Assembly (NCBI GenBank): GCA_026874595.1
Contig: CM049317.1
Location: 31,042,901 to 31,106,900, forward strand
Direction of reading: 5' to 3'
Source of the DNA: Sipunculus nudus
Taxonomy: Eukaryota; Annelida; Sipuncula; Golfingiida; Sipunculidae
Length of the DNA: 64,000 nt
Numbering within the stretch: the first letter of the stretch is position 1; the number at the start of each line of letters is the position of its first letter. This document shows, piece by piece, positions 23,451 to 35,916 of this stretch. The position numbers and the translations under genes were made by a program. Under the pieces are notes generated by a model that saw only the letters and a program-made list of their open reading frames with translations, made no database searches and was not told the origin of the DNA.

Positions 23451-24764
23451 AGCAGATACTTTAATGGCAATTGGTTTTACACAACCTTGACCTACTTCGT
23501 GCCCTAAATATGTTACAGTTGCACGACAAAAATCACTCTTGGCAAGATTAACTGTCAATCCTGTTTTTTTCAGTCTCTCAAAGAGTTCTACCAAACTTTG
23601 TTTATGACCTTCCTATATGTGATTGTATACAACAACATCATCAATATAACATGTACAGTTATCTAAGCCAGATAATACACAATTCATAAGTCTCATGAAG
23701 CAGGCTGGCGCATTTTTCATTCCGAAGGGCATAACTTTGTACTGGAACAAACCTTTCGGCGTTACAAACGCAGATATTTGCTTAGCCCGTTCGGTAAGAG
23801 GTACCTGCCAATAACCTTTTAACAGATCTAACTTGCTAATATACGTAGCAGATCCAATCCTATCAATGCAATCTTCCACTCTAGGCAAAGGGTAAGTATC
23901 TGTTATTGTTACAGTGTTAACTTTTCGATAGTCTGTACAAAATCTGTAGGTCATATCAGGCTTCTTTATCAACAAACATTGGGAACTCCAGGCACTACTG
24001 CTGTTTTCAATAATATCATTCTCTATCATATACTTTATTTCATTCTTTATGGCTTGTAACTTTTGGGGACCAGCTCCATATGGTGCCTGTTTAATAGGGG
24101 AAGCATCTCCTACGTCTACATCATGCTGTAGTACATTAGTTCTACTGGGGACATCAGGAAATAATGAGTCATAATTTAGCAGGATTTCCTTCAACTCTGA
24201 TAACTGATCGAAATCCAAATGTGACAATTTCTGATCTAAATTATTTAAAATATCAGAGTTGTTCAGTTTTACAGGATGTTCAGTTTTCTTCATGAGAACA
24301 TCCTCGGCATTCTTTTCAGTTTCTTTAATGAGTACGAAATTTGTTTGGGGAGGACTAGATTGACATGTTTCCGCTGATCTGTCATGATATTCTTTCAACA
24401 TATTTATATGACAAAGTTGTTGCGACTTTCTACGATCAGGATTATCAATCACATAATTCAAATCTGATTTCTTCTCAACAACTTTGTATGGTCCAGAGTA
24501 TTTTGCTTGCAGGGGATGTCCTGGAATTGGGAATAATACCAGAACTTTATCACCAGGTTTAAATTCTCTTTTTGTCGTCTTTTTGTCATACCATACTTTC
24601 ATTTTGTTTTGGGCTTTCTTTAAATGTTCTTGGGCGATTTTATTTGCCCTACTTAATTTCTCCTTGAATTCCTGAACATATTTTAACAAGCTACTTTGAC
24701 AACTGTTTTCCATCCAAGTGTCTTTTAACACCGCCAGGGGGCCTCTTACACAGTGCGCATACAC
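23451..24764 (-). pseudogene. gypsy pol: integrase C-terminus and reverse transcriptase
   Basis: Reading continues in frame from the integrase stop. VYAHCVRGPLAVLKDTW finishes the core. GDKVLVLFPIPGHPLQAKY with SGPYKVV is the GPY/F integrase C-terminal module. After a linker (about 24.3-24.2 kb) come the RT blocks LKEILLNYDSLFPDVPSR, APYGAGPQKLQAIK, NDIIENSSSAWSSQCLL, RFCTDYRKVN, DTYPLPRVEDCID, FSKLDL-type SKLDLLKGYWQVPL, QYKVMPFGMKNAPACF and CYIDDVVVY. The YIDD catalytic box is intact. A TAG at 23613-23615 follows five residues after it, probably from a Trp codon, and the frame then continues with LFERLKKTGLTVNLAK to about 23451. RT lies downstream of integrase, the reverse of normal gypsy order. 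Confidence 0.92.
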
Positions 24765-26351
24765 TTATTCAAAAGGGCTAAACCCTAAGCTTTCTTGCAC
24801 TGCTTCTCGGGCTGCAAATATCAAAAAGGGTAAACCCTTATCCCACTGGTTCCCAGTGTCAAGACAATAAGCTCTAATCATGTTTTTGAGAGTTTGGTGA
24901 ATTTGCTCTAGAGCACCTTGACTCTCAGGATGGTAGGCACTGGATTTGTAGTGTTTTATGCCTAGCTCTGCCATAACCTGGGCAAATATATTTGACATGA
25001 AATTTGAACCTTGATCCGTTTGTATGGTTCTTGGTAAGCCAAAAGTAGTAAAAAATTTAACCAGAGCTTCAACAATTTTCTTTGCAGATATAGTTCTAAG
25101 AGGAATAGCTTCTGGAAATCTAGTTGCAGTACACATGATTGTTAGAACATATTCATTGCCATGTTTAGGTTTTCTTAGCGGTCCTTCACAGTCAAGTATT
25201 ATTGATTCAAACGCATCATGTGTTGTTGGTATGGGCGAGAGTGGCGCAGGACTAATTTGGTGGGTTGGTTTTCCAATCATTTGACACACATGACAAGTTT
25301 TACAGTATTTCGCCACGTCTCGTTTTAACATGGGCCAATAGAAGTGTTGGAGAATGTTGTGTTTGGTTTTCCTGACACCCAAATGTTCTGCCATAGGATG
25401 ATCATGTGCAAGTTTTAAGATTTCTGGGCGATACTCGGGGGGAACTACAATTTGATAAAGAGTTTTCCACGTTTCGTCCGCTGGTATGGTGGGAGGTCTA
25501 TATTTTCTGACTAGTACATCATTCTGTAAGGTGAAACAAGTTGGAACTTTATCTGCTTCCTCTTTAGTCAAGGCATTTTCTCTAAGGGAGGCAATATCAG
25601 GATCTTTCTTTTGCATTTCTATCAAATCATCACTTTTCATGCTAACTTCTACATTCTTTACACTCCTATCCTCCTTTAACTGTTCATGCCCATTTTGATC
25701 AGGCGATTTCACGCCGTACGTACTCCTTTGGATATTTCTATTCAGGGTCTGTTTGCCCTGTACTACATTTGTAGTCGAGTCCTTTGGACTGGGTGTGCCA
25801 CTTGGGTCACATGCGGGCGATTTGACATTTACTCGCGTTACGGGCTTTATGCCACTGACGTCATCGTTTGAATGCGCCATAAAGGTATGCGAGAGGTCAA
25901 GTACAGAACTCTCTGGTTTCAGACTTGCCTTTTTACTCATCGCTCGAGTCACTACACAGCCTGGAAATACGCCCGGAAACTCCTGCTGGAGCAGGTCTGT
26001 GTCCCTATCAGTGCTCGGCAATTTTGTCATTCTGGGATCAATTTTCACTCTGTCACCAGCTAAATCGTTGCCTAGGAGGAGCGAAACGCCCTCTACTGGC
26101 AACTTTGAACAAACTCCTACAGTTACAAATTCAGAGACTAAATCAGATTCTAGTTTCACTCTGTGTAATGGAACTTCTAAAAATTCCGAATTAACGCCCT
26201 GGACTAGAACTGAACACCCCGCGTAACTCTCTTTAGAGAAGGGAAGTACAGATTTCAAAACGAGGCTTTGGGTTGCCCCGGTATTCCTTAAGATTTTAAC
26301 ACGGGCCTTTCTTGCATGGTTACCCTCTAACTGAACAAAGCCATCTGACAC
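24765..26351 (-). pseudogene. gypsy pol: protease and integrase (zinc finger plus catalytic core)
   Basis: A 528-codon frame. Residues 20-100 are retropepsin-like: LRNTGATQSL corresponds to the DT/SGA active site with Asp replaced by Asn, and SLLLGNDLAG is the later flap-side motif. Residues 316-356 are the integrase H2C2 finger (HDHPMAEHLG, YWPMLKRDVAKYCKTC). Residues 385-482 are the rve core with D (ILDCEGPLRK), D (IQTDQGSNF) and E (GALEQIHQTLK) all present. The frame closes with TAA at 24765-24767 directly after SPFE, where gypsy integrases have Leu (SPFELVxG), so a single TTA to TAA change probably caused it. An upstream extension in this frame to about 26435 overlaps gag, implying a gag-pol frameshift. 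Confidence 0.92.
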
Positions 26352-26401
26352 AAAGGGCTGAAAGCTCTCGTGGACAGGGCTTTGTGTTTCACCTTTAGTC
26401 T

Positions 26402-27697
26402 CTAGTTTATGGGCATTGTTACCGGTTTCATGCTCTGAGTAACAGTTAATGCATTAGGTTTAGGTTCACTTTGACCGTATCTTTTTCTATAACACTCAGA
26501 TTCTGTATGCCCCTTGAACTCACAGAATGTACAATATTTGGGTCTAGTCCTAGGTTGTCCCTCTTTATGTTGAGCAGGAGAGTCAGATTGACTTTTATAC
26601 TGGGGTTTACCATGATCGGACCGTGGTTTACCTGAGCCGGAGTGACCCCGATAGTAGGGACTACCCTTTCTCCGACCAAGTTTTGGGCTTTTGCTACCCT
26701 CTCTTTTCTCACCATACCTCCTCCTGTGACTGGTATAGCTGGGGCGGTGCGTCAAGGCAAATTAATCTGCCAGGACACCAGCCTCGTTTACATTTCTTAC
26801 TTTATGTTCATCCAAAAATATTTTAATGTCACTATGGAAATGCCTTTTGAACTCTTCTATCAAAATTAGTTGTTTGAGTTTTTCAAAATCCTGACCAATT
26901 TTCATAGACTGACACCATCTATTAAATGCACTTTCTTTGTCTCTAGCATATTCAACATGAGTTTGATTTTCTCTTTTTGTGGCATTCCTAAATTTTAAGC
27001 GATACGCTTCGGGGACTAATTCATAGGCTCTCAGAATGACCTCTTTTACAGTGTCGTAATCCCTGCATTGTTCGTCTGTGAGCGCAGTGTAAACGTCCTG
27101 TGCGGGACCAACCAGAACGCTTTGTAACAACAGGGTCCACTGGCCTTTAGGCCAAGCCATTAAAGTGGCCACCCGTTCAAAATAACTGAAATAACGCTCC
27201 ACTTCATTTTCATTGAAGGGAGGTACTTTTGTCGAATTTCTAAATAGGAATTCAGACGGCTCATGTGCTTTACGATTTTGAGGATTTTGTAACTTTAACT
27301 CTTTCAACTTAATTTGCGTTTCTCTTTCGATTTCACATCTACGGATTTATGTTTCAACTTGAGCTTCATATTTCAATTTATCTGTTTCAACTTGAGCTTC
27401 ATATTTCAATTTAAATTCATACTTTCTCAATTCTAGTTCTATCGGGTCAATAGCTGTTGCCCCAAGAGGTTCCTTAATAGGTTTTTCCTCCAAATCAGAT
27501 TCCTCTTTACTTTCTACATCACCATATAATGATTTCTTGAGTACATTTCTTAAACCCTCTACAGTGTATACATCCATGATGTCAATATTTAAATGTAGAG
27601 CAATAATTTCAAGTTCATTTTTCTTTAACGTATACAATAAGCTCCTATTTTCTCTTAATTGTTGTATAATTTCATTTGGTTTAAATTCCGTACCCAT
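26402..27697 (-). pseudogene. gypsy gag, two nonsense codons
   Basis: A continuous frame interrupted at 27347-27349 (TAA) and 26759-26761 (TAA). It starts MGTEFKPNEIIQQLRENR. A Lys/Glu-rich segment with a tandem KLKYEAQVET duplication precedes the capsid-like retrotransposon gag domain: FNENEVERYFSYFERVA, WPKGQWTLLLQSVLVG, VKEVILRAYELVPEAY, and FEKLKQLILIEEF. The C-terminus is basic and carries one CCHC knuckle, CTFCEFKGHTESEC (CX2CX4HX4C), which would bind the genomic RNA. Both stops look like single-base changes because homology continues in frame on either side. Stop at 26402; pol follows in a different frame after a short overlap. Confidence 0.88.
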
Positions 27698-27855
27698 ATT
27701 TGCAAAGTATCAAGATAACGTGTCTGAGAAATATACGAGTGCATTTGTAGTTGAATACTAGTTCAATAACTAGAAGTTATAGAGACCACTGTGAAATTTT
27801 ACATCCAAATATAGCCGTTATTACGAAATACAGGGTCTCGTCGCTATCGCCATTA

Positions 27856-28554
27856 TGTTACGGTCCCTTTTCACACCAAACAACTCAGGCCGAACCGTAA
27901 CACATATGCTCAGACAGGTTCTCTTCAAATGAATACGTAACCAAAATATGGGTGCAAAACAGTGCTACATTCATATATTACAATATTTACATTCGTACAA
28001 TAAATAATATAATAGTCAATACATAACGTAATTTATAACAAAGTCTCTGAAGAAAAACTGAGTCTCTAAATAAAAAACTGCAACGAAATACTTAACTGAA
28101 TCCGGTATACGAGAAACTGAAGTCCAGCATCAACACATAGTTCGGGCACACACGAAACTGAATTCCTGTATTAATCCATGTGGCACCAGAAACATAAAGT
28201 CTCTCCTCTTCCTACATAATAACGTTCATAGCGTGGTTCATGGCATTCCGTGGGCTTGGGGACCAAGAGCCCACGGTCACGGTCCCCGGGGAAAACAGTA
28301 ACGTGGCGTAGCAAAATCAATAGTCCCGCCTCGTACTGCAGGCGAGTTCGTTTTATAGGCTTTCAACAATGGGTGGAAACCGCAGAAGTTTGTGGTTTTG
28401 CTTGAGAGAAACGATAGCGCCGTCAGAACTGCAAAATCAGTACTGAATGGTCCCAGAATAGTGTTTATGTTCTCAAAGCGCGTCAGTAGTCACTGATAGC
28501 GGGGTGGATCCATAAGCGTGGAAACGGGGGCGGCCACACCACTTCGTGGCGCCA
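27856..28554 (-). repeat. 5' LTR (right) of the gypsy element
   Basis: TGTTACGGTCCC to GTGGCGCCA, 699 bases, direct copy of 21999-22698. On the coding strand the bases just inside (TAA then TGGCGATAGCG, complement of 27844-27854) have the TGG start of a tRNA primer-binding site; the tRNA was not identified. Confidence 0.93.
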
Positions 28555-31500
28555 TCCTCCGATGTCCGGGTGACGTCCATGCAACACTACTCATACTACT
28601 TGGTAGTATGACCGTACTGAAACTTTGCAAGTATTCTGGGCAAATTTTATTTTGACTTGTAAGTATGGCTTACGACATCATTACTCGTGAACTATGCATA
28701 CAGTGAGTTGGAAATTGGTCAGAAAGAATATGCCCTTTAAAGCAGGAACTTGGCCTTGCCAAAATATGTAACTTTATAAAACTCATAAAAATATTTCCAG
28801 AATAATGTAAATTATTTGGTGAATGCAAGTAAACTTACCGAAACGTATGGCTTATTTCTGTTTTACTTCATCTGGCCATACTAGCGATATACTTTAAATG
28901 TGCTGACCCTTATTTAAACACAATAATTATCAAGGGAACATTTAAATTCGGGAAGTTATAGGGTAATGCAGGCTAAGGTCTGTCCGTCTATATACTAAGG
29001 GGCGTTTCCAGTCACTTCTTTTGCTTGGGACCAATTGAACTAAACAATGGGGTTACTGTAAGAAAATGAAGAAATGAAGGGGGTCCGCTTGAGATAAAAT
29101 TTACCTCTGGTAACATCCATTGTAAATTTAGAAGAAATACCGGGTAATATGTGAAAGAGCAAATAAATAAATAAAATAAATTGATAAAATTATGAACGCT
29201 AAGGGGGGTCGGTGGCACGTACTCCTTGTGCTCCCCTCTGGATCCGCCTATGTGAGGTATAGGTCAGTATAAACAATAACTGGGTAGTTTAAAAATTATA
29301 GTCATATAAAATGAACAATTCCTATCTTGCTTCGTTGGTTCTGTTGTTCACATGCGGAGCTGACTCGTTAAAGCAGAGACACTCTCCAAACCCGCGACGA
29401 GAATTAATCCCCCTGGCATTCGGCTTCTGCTTACAGATACGAATACATGAAAACCACGAGCTCTTGACAGACGAGTCTATGTTAGGTTGTGCAATGTTCG
29501 TCTCGGATTCTGTGAGGCGCCACTATCTACCTCTTGGAAAAATACCTGGAATCGATACAAAGTGACACTCAAACATGACATTTGTCTTAGAATAATATTA
29601 CAACCCTCCATTTTCTTACTATATTTATGGCATTTTTTATTTTAGTATATGCAGGTTGTGATTTTTTGCTAGCTTCAATAAGTATATGTACATTAGAACT
29701 CCATTCCGATTTCCGACTACGTGACAGAGCAGTATCACGTTTTCCCTTATTTTATATCCCGATGTTAACCAGGCTACCACTTACTACTGCACCTGAAGGC
29801 CTGGGGTGTGAAATGTTTCCCATTGCTGGATCCAACCGTAGAGAAACCCCTGAAAGGCGCACCCATTTGCGAGTGAAGCCCGGCCGTTCGGCAGGACCTT
29901 CCAAAGAAGCCTACAGAGCGCTCACACTTGGTGGGGATCGACAGTGTATGATCTCATTGCATGGCCTGATACTCGAAATCATGATATCCCGGCTTTGAGT
30001 CCTTCGCTCTACCCCTGACCCACAAAGTGAGTTTGGCAGACACATCCATCGTTGTTTTTTTTTAATTTTTTACTCTCTGTGCAGTCTTGTCTTGTTTAAA
30101 CATTGATTTAAAAAGAGGGACTTACCAAAGTAAGAAGTTTCACAAATGAATCGGAATCTCTGATTGCAGTTGCCCTCGTCCCAGTGGTACACGTCGTAAA
30201 TAACAGGTGGTACAGCTCAGTGGTAGTCGACTGTCAGGATGATACAGTGGTGATCAGGGCAGTGGTCCGGTTGATCCGGAATCCAGTTGGTCCATCTTGT
30301 CCTCGAATCGTCTGCCCAGTGGTAACCCAGGACCAATGACGGTCAGTGTCAATGAAGGCCATGGTCATTATCTTATTGATTTAGTTGGTTATTCTTATTA
30401 CTTTCACTAAAGAACTTGCAGTATACATAGGGATTAAAGTATAAACTAGATTGTCAAAACAAAATCTAACTAGAAATCTGCATTCTTAAGAATGCAAGCC
30501 TGGCTTTGTTGTTCGTCTCTTTTGTGGGATACTCCCAAAATGGTGGTTGCGTTCACTTATTCAGCCTATACTCCCAGATTAATTCGTGTATAGGGGATTA
30601 TCACATTTGTAAATATTCCTTGATTACATTGTTGAATCGGGATCATTTACCAAATCTAAAGCAAAATCTAATATATTCTGCATTTCCCATTCACTTGATG
30701 CCATGAAAATTTCCTGAGATTACGATCATGATTGCGTGAGTTATTTTGTGAACAAGCACAGACACCCACATGCGTGATATGGGATGAGCGCAGAACCTCC
30801 TGACTGAGGTCTATTTTATTCAAGAGACTGAATCCGAATATATACACCTGAAAAACAATGCATATTCATACCTGACCTATATAATTGTTTGAGACTGATA
30901 AACATAATGGTAAAGATTAGACTATATTTGTCTTATCCTGATACTGACGCCATTAGAATATATACAATATAACATGTCCCCGAGGTACTTTAAGAACACT
31001 TCAGTAGGCTCTGCCTGTCTCCCATGTTTTGTTTAATAAAGAGCAATATAACCCTACACCTAATTCTTTGTATTTATTTATGCTGCTTGCAAGTGGTCAT
31101 ACTGGTGAGTTTCTCAGTACGTTTCGGTACTGTGCTGTCATTTAGTGTAGAAACATATCAATCTGTTTGCTGTCTGAAGACAATATAGAGATACATGAAT
31201 ACCTATATGTTACAAAGACTGACGCAAAAACTCTAAACATTCGATCTGGTTGTGGAATTTTAAGCTGAGGCAAACTTTGAATTATATATACAATTAAATA
31301 CGATGGCTTAAATAGCATATCTCTTGTTAAGTCGCCTGCAAAAAGTCGTTTGCGCCATACCAAAAGGCTGATAAATCTGGGTATACATAATGCAGGTAGT
31401 TAGTCTTCTCTAATGTGTTTGCCTTCACCAAGGTGGCGCCATGGTCAGTGCACCTTTTCATGGCATCTCTCCATGTGCGATACGTGGTTTTCAGGTACAG

Positions 31501-31735
31501 CCATTCAGTTTTATATTCATGCCATCATGCAGAGCAATCTACCACCATGATATATAATTTTTATTTTCTTTTACCAAAACATATACACTACGAAAACGAG
31601 AAGTTAATCAATAACATTGTTGTGACAGTCTGATTTATTTAACCAGAATGGCGACAAAGAAACTAAAGTTTGCAGTAATTTTCTTAATAAAATTATTTAT
31701 TCCAATACTTTCTTCAGACATATGTACCCTTGTCT
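28555..31735 (+). repeat. 3.7-kb repeat, copy A, part 2 (right of the gypsy insertion)
   Basis: Matches the reverse complement of 50.56-53.70 kb along its whole length: GAAACTTTGCAAGTATTCT near 28620, AGAATATGCCCTTTAAAG near 28723, TCTGTGAGGCGCCACT near 29509, AACACTTCAGTAGGCT near 30995, TTTATTTAACCAGAATGGCG near 31634. Similarity stops at about 31735. Open frames at 29311 and 29627 are not preserved in copy B (stops interrupt them there), so I do not call genes. A tRNA-like SINE head lies at about 29969-30030 on the minus strand. Confidence 0.82.
29969..30030 (-). repeat. tRNA-derived SINE-like head in copy A
   Basis: On the minus strand TGGGTCAGGGG (complement of 30012-30022) fits a pol III A box, and about 33 bases on GATTTCGAGTATC (complement of 29968-29980) resembles a B box. 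The region between mimics a tRNA D-arm/anticodon stretch (GTAGAGCGAAGGACTCAAAG). Same module is at 52263-52317. Confidence 0.5.
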
Positions 31736-33785
31736 TTTATATCCATCCAACTATGACAAAAATAGGTAGCACCTTATTTCATACATCTTACAGTTAAACT
31801 TTATAGCAAGTTATTCAAAGGTATATACACATTTGCATTATGTCTTTTATCTCACGCTGTTATTTATTTTTGCTGAATAGAAAGGTTTTTAAATGCGAAT
31901 ATTGATCACAAATTCCACGCACTTACTATCAAACTTATTTTTAAAGAAAACGCAGTATACATGTGTATCTTTACCATAGCAAGACTAGAGGTCCTATCTT
32001 GCACATGAACGACAACACCCAACCGAAGAGAAGAAATGTGAAAGAAGAAGCTGTTTGGAATCTGGAAACAATTAAATCATGAAAACGCGCGGTACGGCTA
32101 CCAGGTGGTGTGTGCGCTAAATTTATGACTTGTGCCACTGGTCGCCCCCGTGCAAGTGTATATCTACTGGTGTACAGGAGAATGCCAACTGATTAAAAAC
32201 ATAATAGTGGCAGATATGTATATGTGTGGATAGATCTTTTATGCAAGATTTCATGTGAATAAAAAATAAATCAATGAGGGGTCAGTATAAAATTGGAAAC
32301 ATTTTGTAATTCAGAAATGTCAATTGGAATTGAGGAAAATGATAAAAAGCATTTTAATGCTAACATAGCCATATAGCACTATTTCAGAAAAGCTAAAGGA
32401 TCTAAGTCTGCATGCAAGGGACATGCGTTGCTTCCCTGCTAAATCTGACACTAGCAAAATTAACCACATTATAAAGCACATTATATATAATTATATTGTC
32501 AACAGATGCATAATAAAGTTATGCTGAACATTTTGTTGTGTCGTTATTAGTACATTATATATGAAAGTTATCATGTATATCATTACCATCAAGTTAAAGG
32601 GAAATAGCTCCATGCAGAATTTTGAAGTTCTATGCCAAGCAACGTTATGAATCATATGGGTCATCATGTACAGGTTCGTCAGAAGTATCTGTTCAAATCT
32701 GCTCCACATGATTTCCTTTAAATAATTGATATGCGGAGGACTCGATCATGATGAAGCCTTCAAGGAGCAGAGATTGAAATCGTGTCAGATTTTCGGCAAG
32801 AATCCGGTGTTGCAGTATTCTCTAGTTTTCCAGAGATTCAGGTCCCTGTTCAGTGTCCAAAGTACACAAGTATGCTAATATGCATGGTACCCAATCTATA
32901 TAGCCTCATGGACGTCATTAAATGCTTCATTCCTGAGAAATGGTATACATTAGGTATATTGAATGATAACCGTGCGCTGCATGGTCTGCGTTTAAGAAAT
33001 ATTTCCTCATGTTAATTTGAATTTAAACCGGAGATTTAAAGTAAACGATATTTAACGAACAATGAGAATAAGAGAGCAGGAAAAAGCCTTACATTAATTC
33101 TTCTTGGATGTCCTTAATTTGAATAAAAAGAAATTTGACTTTTCATCAAAGGCCGACTTGGTGCATGTATATAAAACAAACAGCATGAGTAAGATTTTGA
33201 AATGACTTCGTCTCCTTTGGTAACGAACCATATTAAACTGAACCAAGAACCAGAAAGGACTAGAAAGCACACCATTTATATAATATGCTGGCAAAGGACG
33301 AGTCGTTCCCACCAATATGAACAGGGCTGGTGGTATGGGATATTTTTGTGTTATAATACATGGTATTGGTAACTTGGAATAGGATGTTTAACTACATACG
33401 AGTATTTAGATTTTGTGAGTTAAAGAGTTGAGGAAAAGTGAGTAGACGATCATGTATAAATAAATATACCCATCCCCGATACAAGTAAAGGAAAAATTTA
33501 TTATAGAATCCTATTCCAATGGATCTGTTTGTAGTTTCTGTGTAATAGGAAGACCAATATAATTCCATTATATTCGTACAATATTTATTGTATATCTCTG
33601 GCCATCGTCTAAGAACTCCTATTTCTAAACGACGTATACACGGGTTCTAGGTATTACACACATACCATTAGTTAATCAAACATGTCAATATATTGGAAAA
33701 TTGGACCTCTTCTTATTAAACCCATAACCGTTACATGTTTCGTTTCGACGCTGCTATAGAATAGTATCAGGACGTTCTAAAGAAA
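31736..33785. other. No gene recognised
   Basis: AT-rich sequence between copy A and the tandem duplication. Short open frames (e.g. 32782-33015) lack family features or splice context. Confidence 0.4.
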
Positions 33786-33981
33786 TCTTGGAAAGATTCA
33801 TGTCCCTGTACAGCAGAAAAATGGGAAATTAATATTATATATAAATAATACCAATTTATTAATGCCAGTATCAACAAGTACAATCTTGGAATGATTCATG
33901 TCCCTGTACAGCAGAAAAATGGGAAATTAATATTATATATAAATAATACCAATATATTAATGCCAGTTTCAACAAGTACAA
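33786..33981. repeat. Two-copy tandem duplication, 98-base unit
   Basis: 33786-33883 and 33884-33981 are head-to-tail copies beginning TCTTGGAAAGATTCATG and TCTTGGAATGATTCATG, differing at only a few bases by eye, so the duplication is recent. Confidence 0.92.
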
Positions 33982-34079
33982 TCTGTGTGACATCATTGGC
34001 AATGATCGTCATAATTGCTGATGGATAAGGCCTGCCAGAGCCAATAGGTTTGGGACCATGGTGGTAAAGCAAGGACTAA

Positions 34080-34082
<3 letters not shown>

Positions 34083-34153
<71 letters not shown>
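34083..34153. repeat. (TA)n microsatellite
   Basis: About 35 TA units; a second array lies 110 bases on (34265-34311). TA arrays are self-complementary and can extrude cruciforms. Confidence 0.93.
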
Positions 34154-34263
34154 GGTTTCCCTTTGAAACGACATGAGAAAATAATGCGTTACTGGTTGTT
34201 AAACATTCTAGGGGACATTTATATATCATATGTATTCAGTTAATGAAATACTTGTATAGATAG

Positions 34264-34264
<1 letters not shown>

Positions 34265-34311
<47 letters not shown>
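34265..34311. repeat. (TA)n microsatellite
   Basis: About 23 TA units. Confidence 0.93.
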
Positions 34312-34313
<2 letters not shown>

Positions 34314-35916
34314 AAAACGGGAGTGGTATTTTTGGAGAAACAAAGCCTTCGAAATATTTAAAGTTTGGTATCTCGGTTTGCTTTCGATAAGATAAAGTCG
34401 ACTACCCAAGCATAGATCAGGGCAAAAAATGCAGTAAAATTATATATTGGCCTTTCCCGCCTGTGCCTCAGAATAGTGAATGATCAATATGATATCCAAA
34501 GCACTCAAGGTAAATTATAAAGAACGATACGCATGCCCTTGCATGTCTGGTGTGCAATTACAAAGGTTAAATTTCATAAATAAAAAAAAAATGGTGAAAC
34601 AGAATGATATATACGAAAGTTGACCCACGATCTGAAAGACAAGTGTAGTGTCTAAACGGACAGCTAGACAAATACCGAGGTCAAAGTAATGTTCGCCTAC
34701 TAACTTATATGGGATATGAGGACTTATAATTTAGTAGTTTTTTTTTTGCTGTATCTAATGTTCAAGAGAATGGAACACTTATTGTTAGCCAATGCCACCA
34801 CCTGTCGGGCAGATTTGAAGGGTCGGACCCTTTGCTTGGAGAAGGATGATAACATCTCTACAAAAATAAAAAAAAAATGTATCCATCTTCCCCCATCTTG
34901 GGAAGTAAAATAATGAGCAGCCTGAGATAATATCAAAAGATCTACTGCTGAGGCACATACGTATATGAATATATAGGTGGTATGGACCTGCAGACTATGC
35001 CATATAACCTTGCTCGACAGCAAGTCTACAGCGCTGGTTACACTTCAATGCAATCTTTGGTAGCAGCGCCCTCCCGACCATCGTTGCTGCTCGCGCGGCA
35101 AAAATCGGGCGAAGACCATGCCATATATATATATACCTATATATACAGAGAAAGAGAGAATAGACACAGAGCAGTACAGACAGACAGACAGGAAGAAACA
35201 CAATTTTTTACATGATTTACAAGATATGCTCAATTTGATGAGCCCCATGACTCTACCTAGCGATTGTCGTAATGCCGTTTACATTACATGGCCCATCGAT
35301 AATCGTAAGGGATACCCAAAGAATCTTACAGAAATGCAGCAAATTGTGGGTGACATGCAATTGCTGTGTAGTGTAGGTTATGGGTCAACTCTGAATCCAA
35401 ACTGCGGTAAGAACTCATTAGTCCTTTTCCCTAGTTCTTACCGTTGAGGAAGCACTTGGATTAAAAAGTCCATGGCGTGTAGCTCTGAAGGCGGTTGAGT
35501 GTGATTATATTAAAATCCATACACTCTCTCGGCAACTTCCTTATACATTTGCTCCAAACGTAGTCCTTATTCTTAAAATCTCTATCTTACACCAAGACCT
35601 CAGTTTGGCCATGTACTTGTTTCTTTACGAACATAGCAGTTTCCTTGTTGTATATCGGAGCAGCTAAGAAATGATCCTACAGGACAATGTAAAACAGACA
35701 AAAGCAGGCAAAATAACCTTTGTTGAAATTTTAGTTATGTTAATGAAGGGTTCTTATGTATCTCTTAAACAAAGGTTAATGACCAAATTATTTTTTTTAA
35801 GTTACTAGTTACGATCGGATCTATTTCACCTATAGGAGCAATCCTTGTTTCCTGGTAAAAACTAAGACGCACTTATAGCATTGATCATAAAAGTCTTTGT
35901 TTTAAGCTATAATCAT

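Larger units (their letters stand above)
21999..28554 (-). mobile_element. Ty3/gypsy LTR retrotransposon with integrase upstream of RT (Gmr1-like)
   Basis: Two direct LTRs of about 700 bases flank gag and pol on the minus strand. Domain order read 5' to 3' on that strand is gag (27697-26402), protease, integrase (26351-24.5 kb), reverse transcriptase, RNase H (to 22927). Ordinary Ty3/gypsy elements have integrase last. Gypsy-type RT combined with a copia-like order is the hallmark of Gmr1-like elements, described in fish and other deuterostomes. Lesions are few: two nonsense codons in gag, one in integrase, one after the RT YIDD box, one small deletion with frameshift before RNase H, and an Asp-to-Asn change in protease. 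No matching target-site duplication was found. It sits inside copy A of the 3.7-kb repeat. Confidence 0.93.

Noticed and set aside
24365-26869. Several plus-strand open frames
   Set aside because: They are shadows opposite the gypsy gag-pol genes.
29311-29998. Open frames of 84 and 123 codons in copy A of the 3.7-kb repeat
   Set aside because: The matching frames in copy B carry stops and frameshifts, so there is no sign of protein constraint.
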